Assembly: GCA_016124445.1 (NCBI GenBank)
Contig: WGNR01000016.1
Location: 62,001 to 126,000 of the forward strand
Direction of reading: 5' to 3'
DNA: 64,000 nt
Source: a bacterium
Lineage (GTDB): Bacteria; Planctomycetota; Planctomycetia; Pirellulales; Pirellulaceae
Made by a program: the position numbers and the translations under genes. A model generated the notes under the pieces. The model worked only from the letters and a program-made list of their open reading frames with translations. It did not search any database and had not been told where the DNA came from. Shown here piece after piece: positions 17,415-26,142 of this stretch; the first letter of the stretch is position 1, and the number at the start of each line of letters is the position of its first letter.

Positions 17415-17458
17415 GTGAGATACAAGTGTCGGCGCTTCCGCCGTGTGGGAAAACGGCG

Positions 17459-18541
17459 TCACTCTTTCAACAAAGCCTCAATCTTCTGTCGCATCTGCTC
17501 TTCCCCGTTCGCTCCTTGCCAGTTGAGTTCTCCCTGCCACCAGGACCGTAGATACCCTTTCTTGTCGATGACATAGACCGAAGGCCACATCGTGTTGCCC
17601 CAGGCTTTCCAGGTTTTCATGTCCGAGTCGACCAGGATGGGGAAGTTGAGTTTTTCAGAGGCGGCGCGTTGGCGGATGGCGGTGATGTTGTGTTCGGCCT
17701 GGGTTTCGGGGCTGTGGATCCCGACGATCGTGACATCTTGCCCTTCAAAATGATCGAGCCATTTGCGGTAGCTGGGGAAGTTGTGGATGCAGTTGATGCA
17801 GCCGAAGCAGTAGAAGTGGACCACCACGACCCGGCCGCGCAGATCGGATAGCTTCATGCCGTTGGAATTAATCCAGGTGGTCGCCTCTTGGAACTCAGGC
17901 ACCTTGAACGGGCCTTGCGTGACCTGGGAGAAGTCGAAGTCATTGCCGGCCAGTTGCAGCCAACCTTGCTGCTGCTCGCGGCTCAAGACGATGGTCAGCT
18001 TCTTCATCTCCTGCTGCCGCAGGTCTTCGAGTTCTTTCTGCGTTTCCGCCGAAGCACCCTTCTGCTGAATTTCCTTCGACTGGCTTTCAATGTCAGTGAT
18101 GATGCCGCGGATTTTATCGACCTGACCTGGCAGCAGGGCAAGTTTCTGGATCACGTCGTCTCGCAGTAGGGCGGAAGTTCCCTGGGCTCGGCAGGCAATT
18201 TGATTGAGTCGCTCTAGCTGGTTGGCATCCAGGATTTCGGCCACGCCTGTTTGGGCCTCGGCGATCAAGGCCATCAGCGCTTGTTTGCCTGACTGGCTTT
18301 GGGCAGGGAAGTAAAGGACGTCCAGGCGATCGGTCAGGGTACGAAGCTTATCTTCTTGCGCCAGGGTAAGCCTCAAGTCTTTGTGGACCGCTGGGGAGTG
18401 AATGAGCGAGAAATACTTGTGCGGGATCGCCGCCGCGGCTCCAGTAGGCTGAGCAACTTCCGCGGCGTAGCAGCCGCCGGTGTGCAGTAGCAGCGAAGTA
18501 ACCACGATTGCCGCCGAGGCAAACTTGCATGTTCGCATCAT
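17459..18541 (-). CDS. Exported TlpA-like redoxin with helical Spy-like N-terminal region
   Basis: A 360-residue exported protein. After a signal peptide (to about residue 27) comes a long helical region with LTxxQ-like elements (HKDLRLTLAQEDKLRTLTDR), reminiscent of Spy/CpxP sensors. Residues ~220-360 form a thioredoxin fold of the TlpA/AhpC-TSA type, with the redox site in VVVHFYCFGCINCIHNFPSY (Cys-Ile-Asn-Cys plus one extra Cys), then GIHSPETQAEHN and MWPSVYVIDKKGYLR with the cis-Pro. It probably reduces or oxidises envelope thiols. Expected to stand alone in transcription. Confidence 0.75.
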   Translation of the reverse strand: MMRTCKFASAAIVVTSLLLHTGGCYAAEVAQPTGAAAAIPHKYFSLIHSPAVHKDLRLTLAQEDKLRTLTDRLDVLYFPAQSQSGKQALMALIAEAQTGVAEILDANQLERLNQIACRAQGTSALLRDDVIQKLALLPGQVDKIRGIITDIESQSKEIQQKGASAETQKELEDLRQQEMKKLTIVLSREQQQGWLQLAGNDFDFSQVTQGPFKVPEFQEATTWINSNGMKLSDLRGRVVVVHFYCFGCINCIHNFPSYRKWLDHFEGQDVTIVGIHSPETQAEHNITAIRQRAASEKLNFPILVDSDMKTWKAWGNTMWPSVYVIDKKGYLRSWWQGELNWQGANGEEQMRQKIEALLKE

Positions 18542-18684
18542 TTTTCTAATTCCGGATGAGGGTACGACTGGCGAGAGAAGTTGTGGCCCGCCGCTATTGT
18601 AATCGTACCACCCTGACGAGTAGTGTCTGATGGATTACAAACTTTTTGCGTTTCTGGCGGGTAGCGAAATCGCCAGATAACCGC

Positions 18685-20001
18685 TTAAGTGTCCGCTAAG
18701 ATCTCGCGGATTGGTTCCCCTTGGCAGACGGCCATCGGGCGGCCGATGGGGGTTTGGTAGTCTTTCTCGTAATCGATGCCCAGCGCCGAGTGGATCGTGG
18801 CGTGGATGTCTTCGACGCGGACGGCATGCTTCGTTTCCGGCGTGATCTTGCTGCCTTCGGGATCGGTTTCTCCGAGGAAAACACCGCGGCGGATGCCTCC
18901 TCCGGCTAGGGCAACGCTGAAGCCGTGCGGCCAGTGATCACGACCAGCGGCCGGGTTGATCTTGGGTGTGCGGCCGAATTCGCCTCCGCAAAGGACGATC
19001 GTTTCGTCCAGCAAGTCTTTCTCTTTCAGGAGCTTGATCGTCGCACTATAGGCGGCGTCGAGATCGCCGGCCCGGGCAGATTGAAGCTGATGATTGTTGG
19101 CGTGCGTATCCCAGCCGTTCAGCGTGACCTGAACGCAGCGGACGCCTGTTTCGATGAGCTGTGTTGCACAGAGACAGCCGCGACCGAACGGCGTGTCGCC
19201 GAATTGGTTTTGGATTTCGGTCGGAACCTGATCGATGTTGAACGCTTCGATCTGGTCCGAGGTCATCATCGTCGTGGCGCGACGGATGGTATCTCGATGG
19301 AGCGTCTTCTCGCTGCCAAGATCTTGCCGACGGCCTTGGGCGAAGCTGTTTTCCAGCACGTCCAAGTCACTGAGCCGAGCCTGGAAGCGATCTTCCGGAA
19401 CGCGGCGCGGCAGGTCTGGCAGTTGTCCGCGGGGATCAAACATTTTGAACGCATCGTACTTGTTGCCGAGAAAGCCGCCGCGAGCAGAGAAGGGGCCAGG
19501 GAAGATTGAAACATGCCGAGGGATTTCAACCCCTTCGGCGGAAAGCTCGTGGCAAAGGATCGCCCCGATCGACGGATGAATCAGCGTCGGATCAGGCCGG
19601 TAACCGGTTTGCATGTTGTAGGTGGCTCGCTCGTGGTCTCCTTCCTTGCTGGTCACGCAGCGAAGCAAAGCGACTTGATCCATCACCTCGGCGGTTAGCG
19701 GCATCGTGTCGGCCAGTTTCAGACCTTTCACAGGCGTATCGATCGCTTTTACGTCGCCGCCGATCTTCTTGCCGGGGTGGGGGTCGAACGTTTCGAGTTG
19801 GCTCGGGCCCCCTTGCATCCAGAGCACGATGACCGATTTGGGACGCTTGGTGCTACTGTTTGCTTCGGCGGAAGCGGCCAGCAGCCGAGACAGCGGCGTC
19901 AGCCAGGCCAGACCGGCGGCGGCACCCAGAAGCGTGCGCCGCTTGAAATGACCCAGCGAACCGCAACCTTCGGGACCCAGAATGTTTTCAAATCGCTTCA
20001 T
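18685..20001 (-). CDS. Tat-exported DUF1501 protein
   Basis: A 438-residue DUF1501 protein of the alkaline-phosphatase-like superfamily. It has a twin-arginine signal (GHFKRRTLLGAAAGLAWLTP). Conserved pieces include KSVIVLWMQGGPSQLETFDP, FIDLN-type metal ligands replaced here by GVRCVQVTLNGWDTHANNHQ, and ETIVLCGGEFGRTPKINPAA followed by GRDHWPHGFSVALAGGG. Biochemical activity is unknown. It lies 9 bp downstream of the DUF1549/DUF1553 gene, the usual order of this planctomycete pair. Confidence 0.9.
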   Translation of the reverse strand: MKRFENILGPEGCGSLGHFKRRTLLGAAAGLAWLTPLSRLLAASAEANSSTKRPKSVIVLWMQGGPSQLETFDPHPGKKIGGDVKAIDTPVKGLKLADTMPLTAEVMDQVALLRCVTSKEGDHERATYNMQTGYRPDPTLIHPSIGAILCHELSAEGVEIPRHVSIFPGPFSARGGFLGNKYDAFKMFDPRGQLPDLPRRVPEDRFQARLSDLDVLENSFAQGRRQDLGSEKTLHRDTIRRATTMMTSDQIEAFNIDQVPTEIQNQFGDTPFGRGCLCATQLIETGVRCVQVTLNGWDTHANNHQLQSARAGDLDAAYSATIKLLKEKDLLDETIVLCGGEFGRTPKINPAAGRDHWPHGFSVALAGGGIRRGVFLGETDPEGSKITPETKHAVRVEDIHATIHSALGIDYEKDYQTPIGRPMAVCQGEPIREILADT

Positions 20002-20010
20002 GACTGGTCC

Positions 20011-21645
20011 TCAGTGATTCCATGCAAATTCGGTGCAATTCATCAGGGCCCAGAAGACATCTTCCAGGTCTTGGGAACGGTTGGCTTTGATGTCTTTGTT
20101 TTTCAGCCGACCGACGAAGTGTTCCAGTTCGGCTTCGGTTGGTCGACGCGTGAGCACACAAAGGAATGCTGTTTCGACCGCGACCTGATCGTTGGGCGAA
20201 AGGGACGCGACCCGGGTTGCCGAATTGCGAATGAAGTTATTCTTCGTCCGCTCTTTGACCAGATTGCCATTCATCATCAACAGCCGCTGCGGGATCGTGC
20301 CGCCATCCATGTTGAACTCGTCTTCGCCAGCATCACCATAACGCTTGAGGAAGTCATTCGTCTCGCCGAAGGTCACCAGCTTGGTCAGCACGTGGCTGTC
20401 GGCATTGAGGGTATGCAGGGACGATGCCTGGTTAATGCTGCCGATGACCTGTTCCGGTCGCAGCCGTGTGACCGGGTAAGAGGCCCAGGTCGCTTCATGC
20501 TCGGCGGTCAGTTCGTGGTCGGCTCGGCTATCACGTTGGAAGGCCTCGGTTGAGGCGATCAGTCGAATCATTCGTTTTAGGTCGTAGCCATGGGCGATGA
20601 AATCATCGGTCAGCGGCTCGAGCCCGGCCGGATAGGTGCCTTCTTCGAAGCTTCCGTCGAGAGGGATGTTATCGACGGGTTGCACCAGCGGACGGCCGGT
20701 CATTACGGCCCAAACTCGATTAACGATTGCCCGGGCAAACGGCTTGTTTTCAGGATGGGTGACCCAATCGGCCAGCCGTTGACGGAGTGTACCGCCTGAT
20801 TCTTTCAGGAGGTCTTGGTTGAACGGAACCTGAGCGGGCACGGTGACTTCTTCGTCACCGTAAAGGTATTTGAAGTTGTAGGGCTTGCCCTTGTCGTCAC
20901 GGATGCCGACGAACGAGTTCTGCGCTTCGCGGAAGAACGAGGCCAATTCATGGAAGTCGCTTTGCTTCAGATCGCCCCCCAGGTTGTCGTCGTGACATTG
21001 AACGCAATCGATTCGGGTGGCGAGAAATGCCCTTGTTAAGCGGCCGGCCAATCGAGCAACGTCAGGCTCTTTGGTGCCATCCTGGTCTATCGTAGCGGTG
21101 ATGAAATTGACCCCAGGGTGATCGGTCCAGAGACCCGTTTCCGCAATCAGGTCGCGGGTCAACTCATCGTAGGGACGGTTGGCCATCAACTGATCGCTAA
21201 GCCAGGTCACGAATCGTCGTTTGCGAAAAACGAGAAACGGTCCGTTCTCGGTACCGACGTAGGCCCGGGAAAGCCGTTCGGCCATGTAATCTCCGAAGCG
21301 GCGATCTTCCAGCAGATGATTGACCCACCAGGCGATTCGGTCTTCGGCCGGCCGGTTTTCGAGTAAGCGAATCTCTTCGAGCGACGGAATCGTGCCGGTC
21401 AGGCCCAACGAAATGCGGCGTGCGATGGTCAGATCGTCCGCTTTCGGGGCAGGCTTCAGGTCGTTGTCCTGCCAGACTTTCTGAAATTGCTCGTTGATCG
21501 CAAGCCGGGCTGTGTCTATGCCGTCGGAGACGACAATGGTCGGTCTGTCGATCGCGTTGACCTTGGGCGGAAGCAGCAGCCAATTGGCCAGCGATGCCAA
21601 TAGCAAGGTGGCCAGGGCGATGAAGGCGATGTTTTTGAGCCACAT
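20011..21645 (-). CDS. DUF1549/DUF1553 membrane-anchored protein
   Basis: A 544-residue protein with one N-terminal membrane anchor (MWLKNIAFIALATLLLASLA). The DUF1549 half has ARRISLGLTGTIPSLEEIRL and the haem-like site TRIDCVQCHDDNLGGDLKQS (CxxCH), the latter often seen in this family. The DUF1553 half has RQRLADWVTHPENKPFARAI and NRVWAVMTGRPLV, then RLRPEQVIGSINQASSLHTL. In planctomycetes these proteins accompany DUF1501 partners, often in loci for degradation of complex carbohydrates; the mechanism is not known. The ATG at 21645 is chosen because it begins the anchor; another in-frame start lies at 21672. Confidence 0.88.
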   Translation of the reverse strand: MWLKNIAFIALATLLLASLANWLLLPPKVNAIDRPTIVVSDGIDTARLAINEQFQKVWQDNDLKPAPKADDLTIARRISLGLTGTIPSLEEIRLLENRPAEDRIAWWVNHLLEDRRFGDYMAERLSRAYVGTENGPFLVFRKRRFVTWLSDQLMANRPYDELTRDLIAETGLWTDHPGVNFITATIDQDGTKEPDVARLAGRLTRAFLATRIDCVQCHDDNLGGDLKQSDFHELASFFREAQNSFVGIRDDKGKPYNFKYLYGDEEVTVPAQVPFNQDLLKESGGTLRQRLADWVTHPENKPFARAIVNRVWAVMTGRPLVQPVDNIPLDGSFEEGTYPAGLEPLTDDFIAHGYDLKRMIRLIASTEAFQRDSRADHELTAEHEATWASYPVTRLRPEQVIGSINQASSLHTLNADSHVLTKLVTFGETNDFLKRYGDAGEDEFNMDGGTIPQRLLMMNGNLVKERTKNNFIRNSATRVASLSPNDQVAVETAFLCVLTRRPTEAELEHFVGRLKNKDIKANRSQDLEDVFWALMNCTEFAWNH

Positions 21646-21848
21646 AGCGATAACCTGCGCTGGAGGGCACATCGGACGAGAAACAACCGTGCCTGGTACT
21701 CATTCTTACTGCAAATTGGGGTAAGTTGTTTCCTGTTGTAGCCAATTCTTTCAGTTTTCTCCGATTTCTCAAAACCAGTCCGCTGGGTCGCCAAGTAGAA
21801 CAGAACAAGGAGATCAGGCCGATCTCTGCTCTTCCTCGGGAACGGTTT

Positions 21849-23084
21849 ATGTCTGTAGCCAACAGCACCTGGCAGAACGATCAGCTTGTGATGGCCGAAG
21901 AAATCGCCATCGAGCCGGGGGATTCTCTACCGCTGCCCGATCAAAGCCCCAGCCAGTCGGTCGAGCCGCCAAAGAAGAACATCGTCTGGCGGATCGGCGA
22001 AGGATTGCTAAGTGCGTGGGATTGGTGTTTTGGCGTCGTCTCGATGATCGTGATTCTCGCCTTTCTGGCGACCATTCCGATTTTGAACCTGATGAGTTTG
22101 GGCTATTTGCTGGAAGTAGCCGGGCGAATCGCTCGGACGGGCAAGTTTACCCAGGGATTCGTTGGGGTTCGTAAAGCGGCCCGGATCGGCAGCGTAGTGG
22201 CAGGTGCCTGGCTGATGTTTTTACCGCTACGGCTGCTTTCCGATTCGTGGCAAAGTGCTTGGCTGATCGATCCCAACAGTACGCAAACCCGAAACCTGTG
22301 GATTATCACCATGGTGGCAACGGTTGTCGTCGGTTTGCATGTCGCTTGGGCTTGCTATCGTGGAGGTCGGTTGCGGCACTTCTTGTGGCCTGCACCGATA
22401 TTGTTTTTTAAGACAATCCTGCATGGCGGCATGTATGCCCATGCCCGGGAGCAAACGCTTTCGTTTTTGAAAGAACTCCACTTGTGGCACTACTTCTCGC
22501 TAGGTGTCCGGGGATTCTTTGGAACGCTGGTTTGGCTCGTTGTCCCGGTGTTGTGGATGATCGCTGCCCGGCAAATCAATAACCCTGGCGCGGCCTTCGT
22601 GGTCAGCGTGCCCGGCATGGTGATTTTCGCATTTGTTTTACTTTACCTGCCATTTCTGCAAGCTCACTTCGCGTCCGAGAATCGCTTTAAGGCGCTATTT
22701 GAACTGGGGACCATCCGGCGGATGTTTCGCCGAGCACCGCTGGCCTGGTGGTTGGCACTGCTGGTGACCTTGCTGTTTGCGTTGCCGCTGTATTTGCTGA
22801 AGATCGAAATGATCGACCGCGAAATTGCCTGGCTGCCCAGTTTGTTCTTCGTGGTTTTCATCTTCCCTGCCCGGATTTTGGCTGGCTGGGCGGTTGCCGT
22901 GGCCAAGAGGCGAGAAAAGCCGGCCCACTTTCTATGGCGGTGGATGGCCCGACTGGCCGCCATTCCGGTGGTCATTTCGTACATCTTCTTCATGTACCTG
23001 TTCCTCTATATCTCTTGGCGTGGGGCGGATAGCCTTTTGGAACAGCACGCGTTTCTGGTTCCGGTCCCGTTCCTGGGTGCCTGA
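21849..23084 (+). CDS. Multi-pass membrane protein, unknown
   Basis: A 411-residue protein with about 8 membrane helices. A soluble, acidic and proline-rich N-terminus (residues 1-55) leads into helices such as WCFGVVSMIVILAFLATIPI. A second block shows NLMSLGYLLEVAGRIARTGK, and a third LLVTLLFALPLYLLKIEMID. I recognise no transporter signature; similar planctomycete proteins are annotated DUF4013-like or unknown. The ATG at 21849 is preferred to 21726, which would place a poorly conserved leader before it. Confidence 0.65.
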   Translation: MSVANSTWQNDQLVMAEEIAIEPGDSLPLPDQSPSQSVEPPKKNIVWRIGEGLLSAWDWCFGVVSMIVILAFLATIPILNLMSLGYLLEVAGRIARTGKFTQGFVGVRKAARIGSVVAGAWLMFLPLRLLSDSWQSAWLIDPNSTQTRNLWIITMVATVVVGLHVAWACYRGGRLRHFLWPAPILFFKTILHGGMYAHAREQTLSFLKELHLWHYFSLGVRGFFGTLVWLVVPVLWMIAARQINNPGAAFVVSVPGMVIFAFVLLYLPFLQAHFASENRFKALFELGTIRRMFRRAPLAWWLALLVTLLFALPLYLLKIEMIDREIAWLPSLFFVVFIFPARILAGWAVAVAKRREKPAHFLWRWMARLAAIPVVISYIFFMYLFLYISWRGADSLLEQHAFLVPVPFLGA

Positions 23085-23219
23085 TTTGCTGCAAAGCGGC
23101 TCAAGCGGGTTGCCCCAGTTCGCCAACTTCATTTGGGCCTGCTACTAGGACCACATCTCCGGTCGGGGTAGGATAAAAACATCGGTTCATCTTCTATTTT
23201 CTTATCGCCGAAGTGTCTC

Positions 23220-24560
23220 ATGCCTCGTGGAAACCTGATCACCATTTGCGTAACGTTTGCCGTGGCGCTTATCTGTTATCAATCGGTAGCTCAATCTCGC
23301 TACGCGTTGATGTTTCAGGAAGGGCTGGAGACGATCGCTGAGTACTACGTTCGTCCGGTCAAAGAAGAGGAACTATTCAACGCGGCCATGACTGGTTTGA
23401 CGTCGCCGCTGGATCAGAATTCAAGCTACATCGCACCTCCGAGTTATTCCAACCTGCGCCGTGAACTAGGTCAGGAATTTGGTGGGATCGGCGTCAAGGT
23501 CGAGTACGACAAAGATAAACGCGAGATGATCATCGCGACTCCGTTAGCCGGTTCGCCTGCCTACGATGCCGGGATTCAGGCAGGCGACGTTGTTGTCGCG
23601 ATCGATGGTGTCGAGTTGAAGGGCGAAGACTTCGAAGATTCGCTCAAGCGTCTACATGGGGAAGTCGGAAAGCCGGTCACGCTAACCGTGCGCCATATCG
23701 ATTCGGATGAAACGGTCGATATCTCCATGAAACGCGATAAGATCATGGTCGAGTCGGTCATGGGGGATACCCACGGTAAAGATGGCCAATGGGAATTCCA
23801 TTTGGCCAGTGATCCCAAGATCGCCTATATCCGGGTTGAATCGTTCGGCGATCGTACGGCGGAAGATTTCGAGGCTGCTCTCGATCAGATTGACGGCAAC
23901 AGCGAGGGCCTGATTATCGATCTGCGCGGGAACTCAGGCGGGTACCTCGAAGCGGCGACGCACATGGTCGATATGTTCATCGACGAAGGGGACATTCTGA
24001 CGACGCGAACGCGAAACAACGAAATCCGGAGGGTTTATCGAGCAACCACCGGTAGCACGATCGTCCCGAAGAACTTGCCGGTGGTGGTGATGATCGATCG
24101 CTACAGTGCCAGTGCCAGCGAAATCTTTGCTGCGGCCCTGCAAGACCACAATCGGGCGACCATCGTTGGAGAACGTTCTTACGGCAAAGGGACCGTGCAA
24201 AGCATCTTCGAGCTTGATGGGGATCGGCGAGCTTTGAAGATCACCACCGCAACTTACTGGCGACCTAGCGGCCACAATATTCATCGCTTCCCTGATGCAA
24301 CCGATGAAGACGATTGGGGTGTCACGCCCAATCCAGGTTGGACACTGGAACTTGATCAGGAAACGATGAAGAAAGTTGCGCTGGGACGCCGCTTGCACGA
24401 CGTCGACCGAACGAATTTCGCCAATCCGGAATCGGCTGAAAACCGCGAGATCACCGAAGAAGAGCAGGAACTCCTCGACTTCGAAGATCCTCAACTCCAA
24501 CTCGCGGTAGAAGCGATCAAGAAGGCCGAAGAGAAGTCCCAAGAGAAGCCGAAGCAGTGA
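23220..24560 (+). CDS. S41-family C-terminal processing peptidase
   Basis: A 446-residue periplasmic protease. An N-terminal hydrophobic segment (residues 5-23) is a signal anchor. A PDZ domain (GIGVKVEYDKDKREMIIATP through DVVVAIDGVELKGEDF, residues ~85-165) precedes the S41 domain with LIIDLRGNSGGYLEAA. The catalytic dyad is Ser298 in RYSASASEIF and Lys323 in SYGKGTVQ, spaced by 25 residues as in Tsp/CtpA. Such proteases trim or degrade exported proteins by recognising C-termini. The C-terminus is charged and coil-like (EEQELLDFEDPQLQLAVEAI). Confidence 0.92.
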   Translation: MPRGNLITICVTFAVALICYQSVAQSRYALMFQEGLETIAEYYVRPVKEEELFNAAMTGLTSPLDQNSSYIAPPSYSNLRRELGQEFGGIGVKVEYDKDKREMIIATPLAGSPAYDAGIQAGDVVVAIDGVELKGEDFEDSLKRLHGEVGKPVTLTVRHIDSDETVDISMKRDKIMVESVMGDTHGKDGQWEFHLASDPKIAYIRVESFGDRTAEDFEAALDQIDGNSEGLIIDLRGNSGGYLEAATHMVDMFIDEGDILTTRTRNNEIRRVYRATTGSTIVPKNLPVVVMIDRYSASASEIFAAALQDHNRATIVGERSYGKGTVQSIFELDGDRRALKITTATYWRPSGHNIHRFPDATDEDDWGVTPNPGWTLELDQETMKKVALGRRLHDVDRTNFANPESAENREITEEEQELLDFEDPQLQLAVEAIKKAEEKSQEKPKQ

Positions 24561-24776
24561 CGCCGCTTTGGAAGCAATTGCAAAATAGCTTTGCAAATTC
24601 TTCCATCGACCTGGAGGGCTGTCAGGATCTCGTAAGCGAGCGAAACTTTGCCGCCGGAATGAAACTGCCCGTTGGCTCGGTGTTTGGCGACTTGAATCGA
24701 ATTCGCCAACGAATTACGGTTTTTGGCACTCGCGTTGCTAATTGCAACGACTATCCTCTCCTATCACTCGGTCTTG

Positions 24777-24974
24777 ATGAAAGTCGTTTGGATGGTTTGC
24801 AACGTTGACCACTTCCTCTGGCCCCTCGAAGATTGCGATCCGATCGATTCCCTGGAATCGTCAACCCGTCCATTGCTGCAAGATCCGCATCCCGACACTC
24901 CCTACGTGGTTCTACTGCTGAAGATGCTCAGCAGCAGTGACGATGCTGCGCCGCCAGAAAACTTCCGGCGCTAA
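24777..24974 (+). CDS. Possible small protein (65 aa)
   Basis: An ATG-initiated frame, MKVVWMVCNVDHFLWPLEDC, ending DDAAPPENFRR, within the 410 bp between the S41 protease and the histone-deacetylase gene. Amino-acid content is plausible for a real small protein, but no ribosome-binding site is clear and no family is recognised. Its stop overlaps the 3' end of the convergent deacetylase gene by 4 bp. Apart from it, I see nothing in 24561-24776. Confidence 0.3.
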   Translation: MKVVWMVCNVDHFLWPLEDCDPIDSLESSTRPLLQDPHPDTPYVVLLLKMLSSSDDAAPPENFRR

Positions 24975-25927
24975 TCGGTCTTGGGCTGGCCATTGGCCAT
25001 CGCCAGGAAGTTGAGGTGAACTTCCACCGATTCCGCCAGACGCTGCGGGTTGTAGCCACCTTCCAGCAAACTGACGATTCGTCCGTCGCACCACGTATCG
25101 GCGATTTGCTGCACGATCTGAGTCAGTTTGCCGAAGTCGTCGGTGCTTAGTCCTAGATCACCTACCGGGTCTTCCTTGTGCGCGTCGAAGCCTGCGCTGA
25201 TCATCACCAGGTCCGGTCGAACATGCTCAGCGAAAGTTTGCAGTTGGCATTCAAAGGAATGCAGCGTTGCCACCGGATCGTTGCCGTAGGCAATCGGAAG
25301 GTTGTGGGTATATCCCTTTCCTGGACCTTCTCCCTGGGCATCGCGATCTCCTGAGCCGGGATAGAACGGGTAGCGGTGCATCGAAAAGAAGCCGACGTTT
25401 TCGTCTCGCCAGAAGATGTCCTGCGTTCCATTGCCGTGATGAACATCCCAATCAACGATCAAGACGCGCGGTACCTCTAGCTGCTTGACCGCATGCGTGG
25501 CCGCGATCGCAATGTTGTTGAACAGACAAAACCCCATGCTTTCGCTAGGGGTGGCGTGGTGTCCTGGTGGACGGATCAGGCAAAACGCATTTTTTGCTTC
25601 GCCTTGGACAACCCGGCGGGTTGCATCGACCGCGGCCCCAGCGGCAAGCAGGGCGACATCGTACGAATTAGGTGATACGGCCGTGTCGGCATCAAGCATG
25701 CCTCCCCCCCGAAGGCATAATTGCTTGGCCAGGTGCATCATGTCGGTATCGTGGACCAGGGCTAAATGACCGATGTTTGCGGCCGAGAACTCGGGAGTTT
25801 GCCAGCTGGACAGGGCATTCTGTTGCCGCAGATGCTCCATACAGGTGGTAAGCCGATTGGGAGACTCAGGATGGTCCCCGGTTTTATGGAGCAAAAAACG
25901 GTCGTGATGATAAAACAGGTTGCTCAT
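24971..25927 (-). CDS. Histone-deacetylase-family protein (AcuC/AphA-like)
   Basis: A 318-residue class II HDAC-like zinc enzyme. The active-site elements are intact: LIRPPGHHATPSESMGFCLF (tandem His), NNIAIAATHA, VLIVDWDVHHGNGTQDIFW (Asp-x-His zinc ligands), and VMISAGFDAHKEDPVGDLGL (Asp ligand), then LLEGGYN with Gly-Gly-Tyr. Bacterial members deacetylate acetyl-CoA synthetase (AcuC), polyamines or other small acetylated substrates. The specific substrate cannot be deduced from the neighbours. Confidence 0.92.
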   Translation of the reverse strand: MSNLFYHHDRFLLHKTGDHPESPNRLTTCMEHLRQQNALSSWQTPEFSAANIGHLALVHDTDMMHLAKQLCLRGGGMLDADTAVSPNSYDVALLAAGAAVDATRRVVQGEAKNAFCLIRPPGHHATPSESMGFCLFNNIAIAATHAVKQLEVPRVLIVDWDVHHGNGTQDIFWRDENVGFFSMHRYPFYPGSGDRDAQGEGPGKGYTHNLPIAYGNDPVATLHSFECQLQTFAEHVRPDLVMISAGFDAHKEDPVGDLGLSTDDFGKLTQIVQQIADTWCDGRIVSLLEGGYNPQRLAESVEVHLNFLAMANGQPKTD

Positions 25928-25967
25928 GGCCTGATGGAACTCTCACGGGGGGAAGCCTGTCAATTCG

Positions 25968-25997
25968 TTGACACCGTTTCCCGATGGCAACTATTCT
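25968..25997 (+). promoter_or_regulatory. Possible sigma70-type promoter for the 26143 gene
   Basis: TTGACA at 25968-25973 is a perfect -35 box. TATTCT at 25992-25997 is a weak -10 box, with an 18 bp spacer. It would start transcription about 135 bp before the secreted protein at 26143. Confidence 0.4.
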
Positions 25998-26142
25998 TAA
26001 CCTTGGCGATGTCAGAGGGTATGATTACATAACTCGTCGATTGGGGGAAAGTGTCCCCACAAAATACTCTCGTCAGTCTTGTCTCTGCCAAATCCCAAAG
26101 CTGTTGGGGGGCGAGATTCTTCAATCATAGGAACATCGTGGC

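Noticed and set aside
20011..21645. CxxCH in DUF1549/DUF1553 as proof of a cytochrome c
   Set aside because: A single CVQCH occurs inside a known DUF1549 region; haem attachment cannot be concluded from it alone.
24557..24808. An 83-codon GTG frame overlapping the S41 protease stop
   Set aside because: No ribosome-binding site or homology is apparent; the more plausible coding frame in the gap is 24777-24974.
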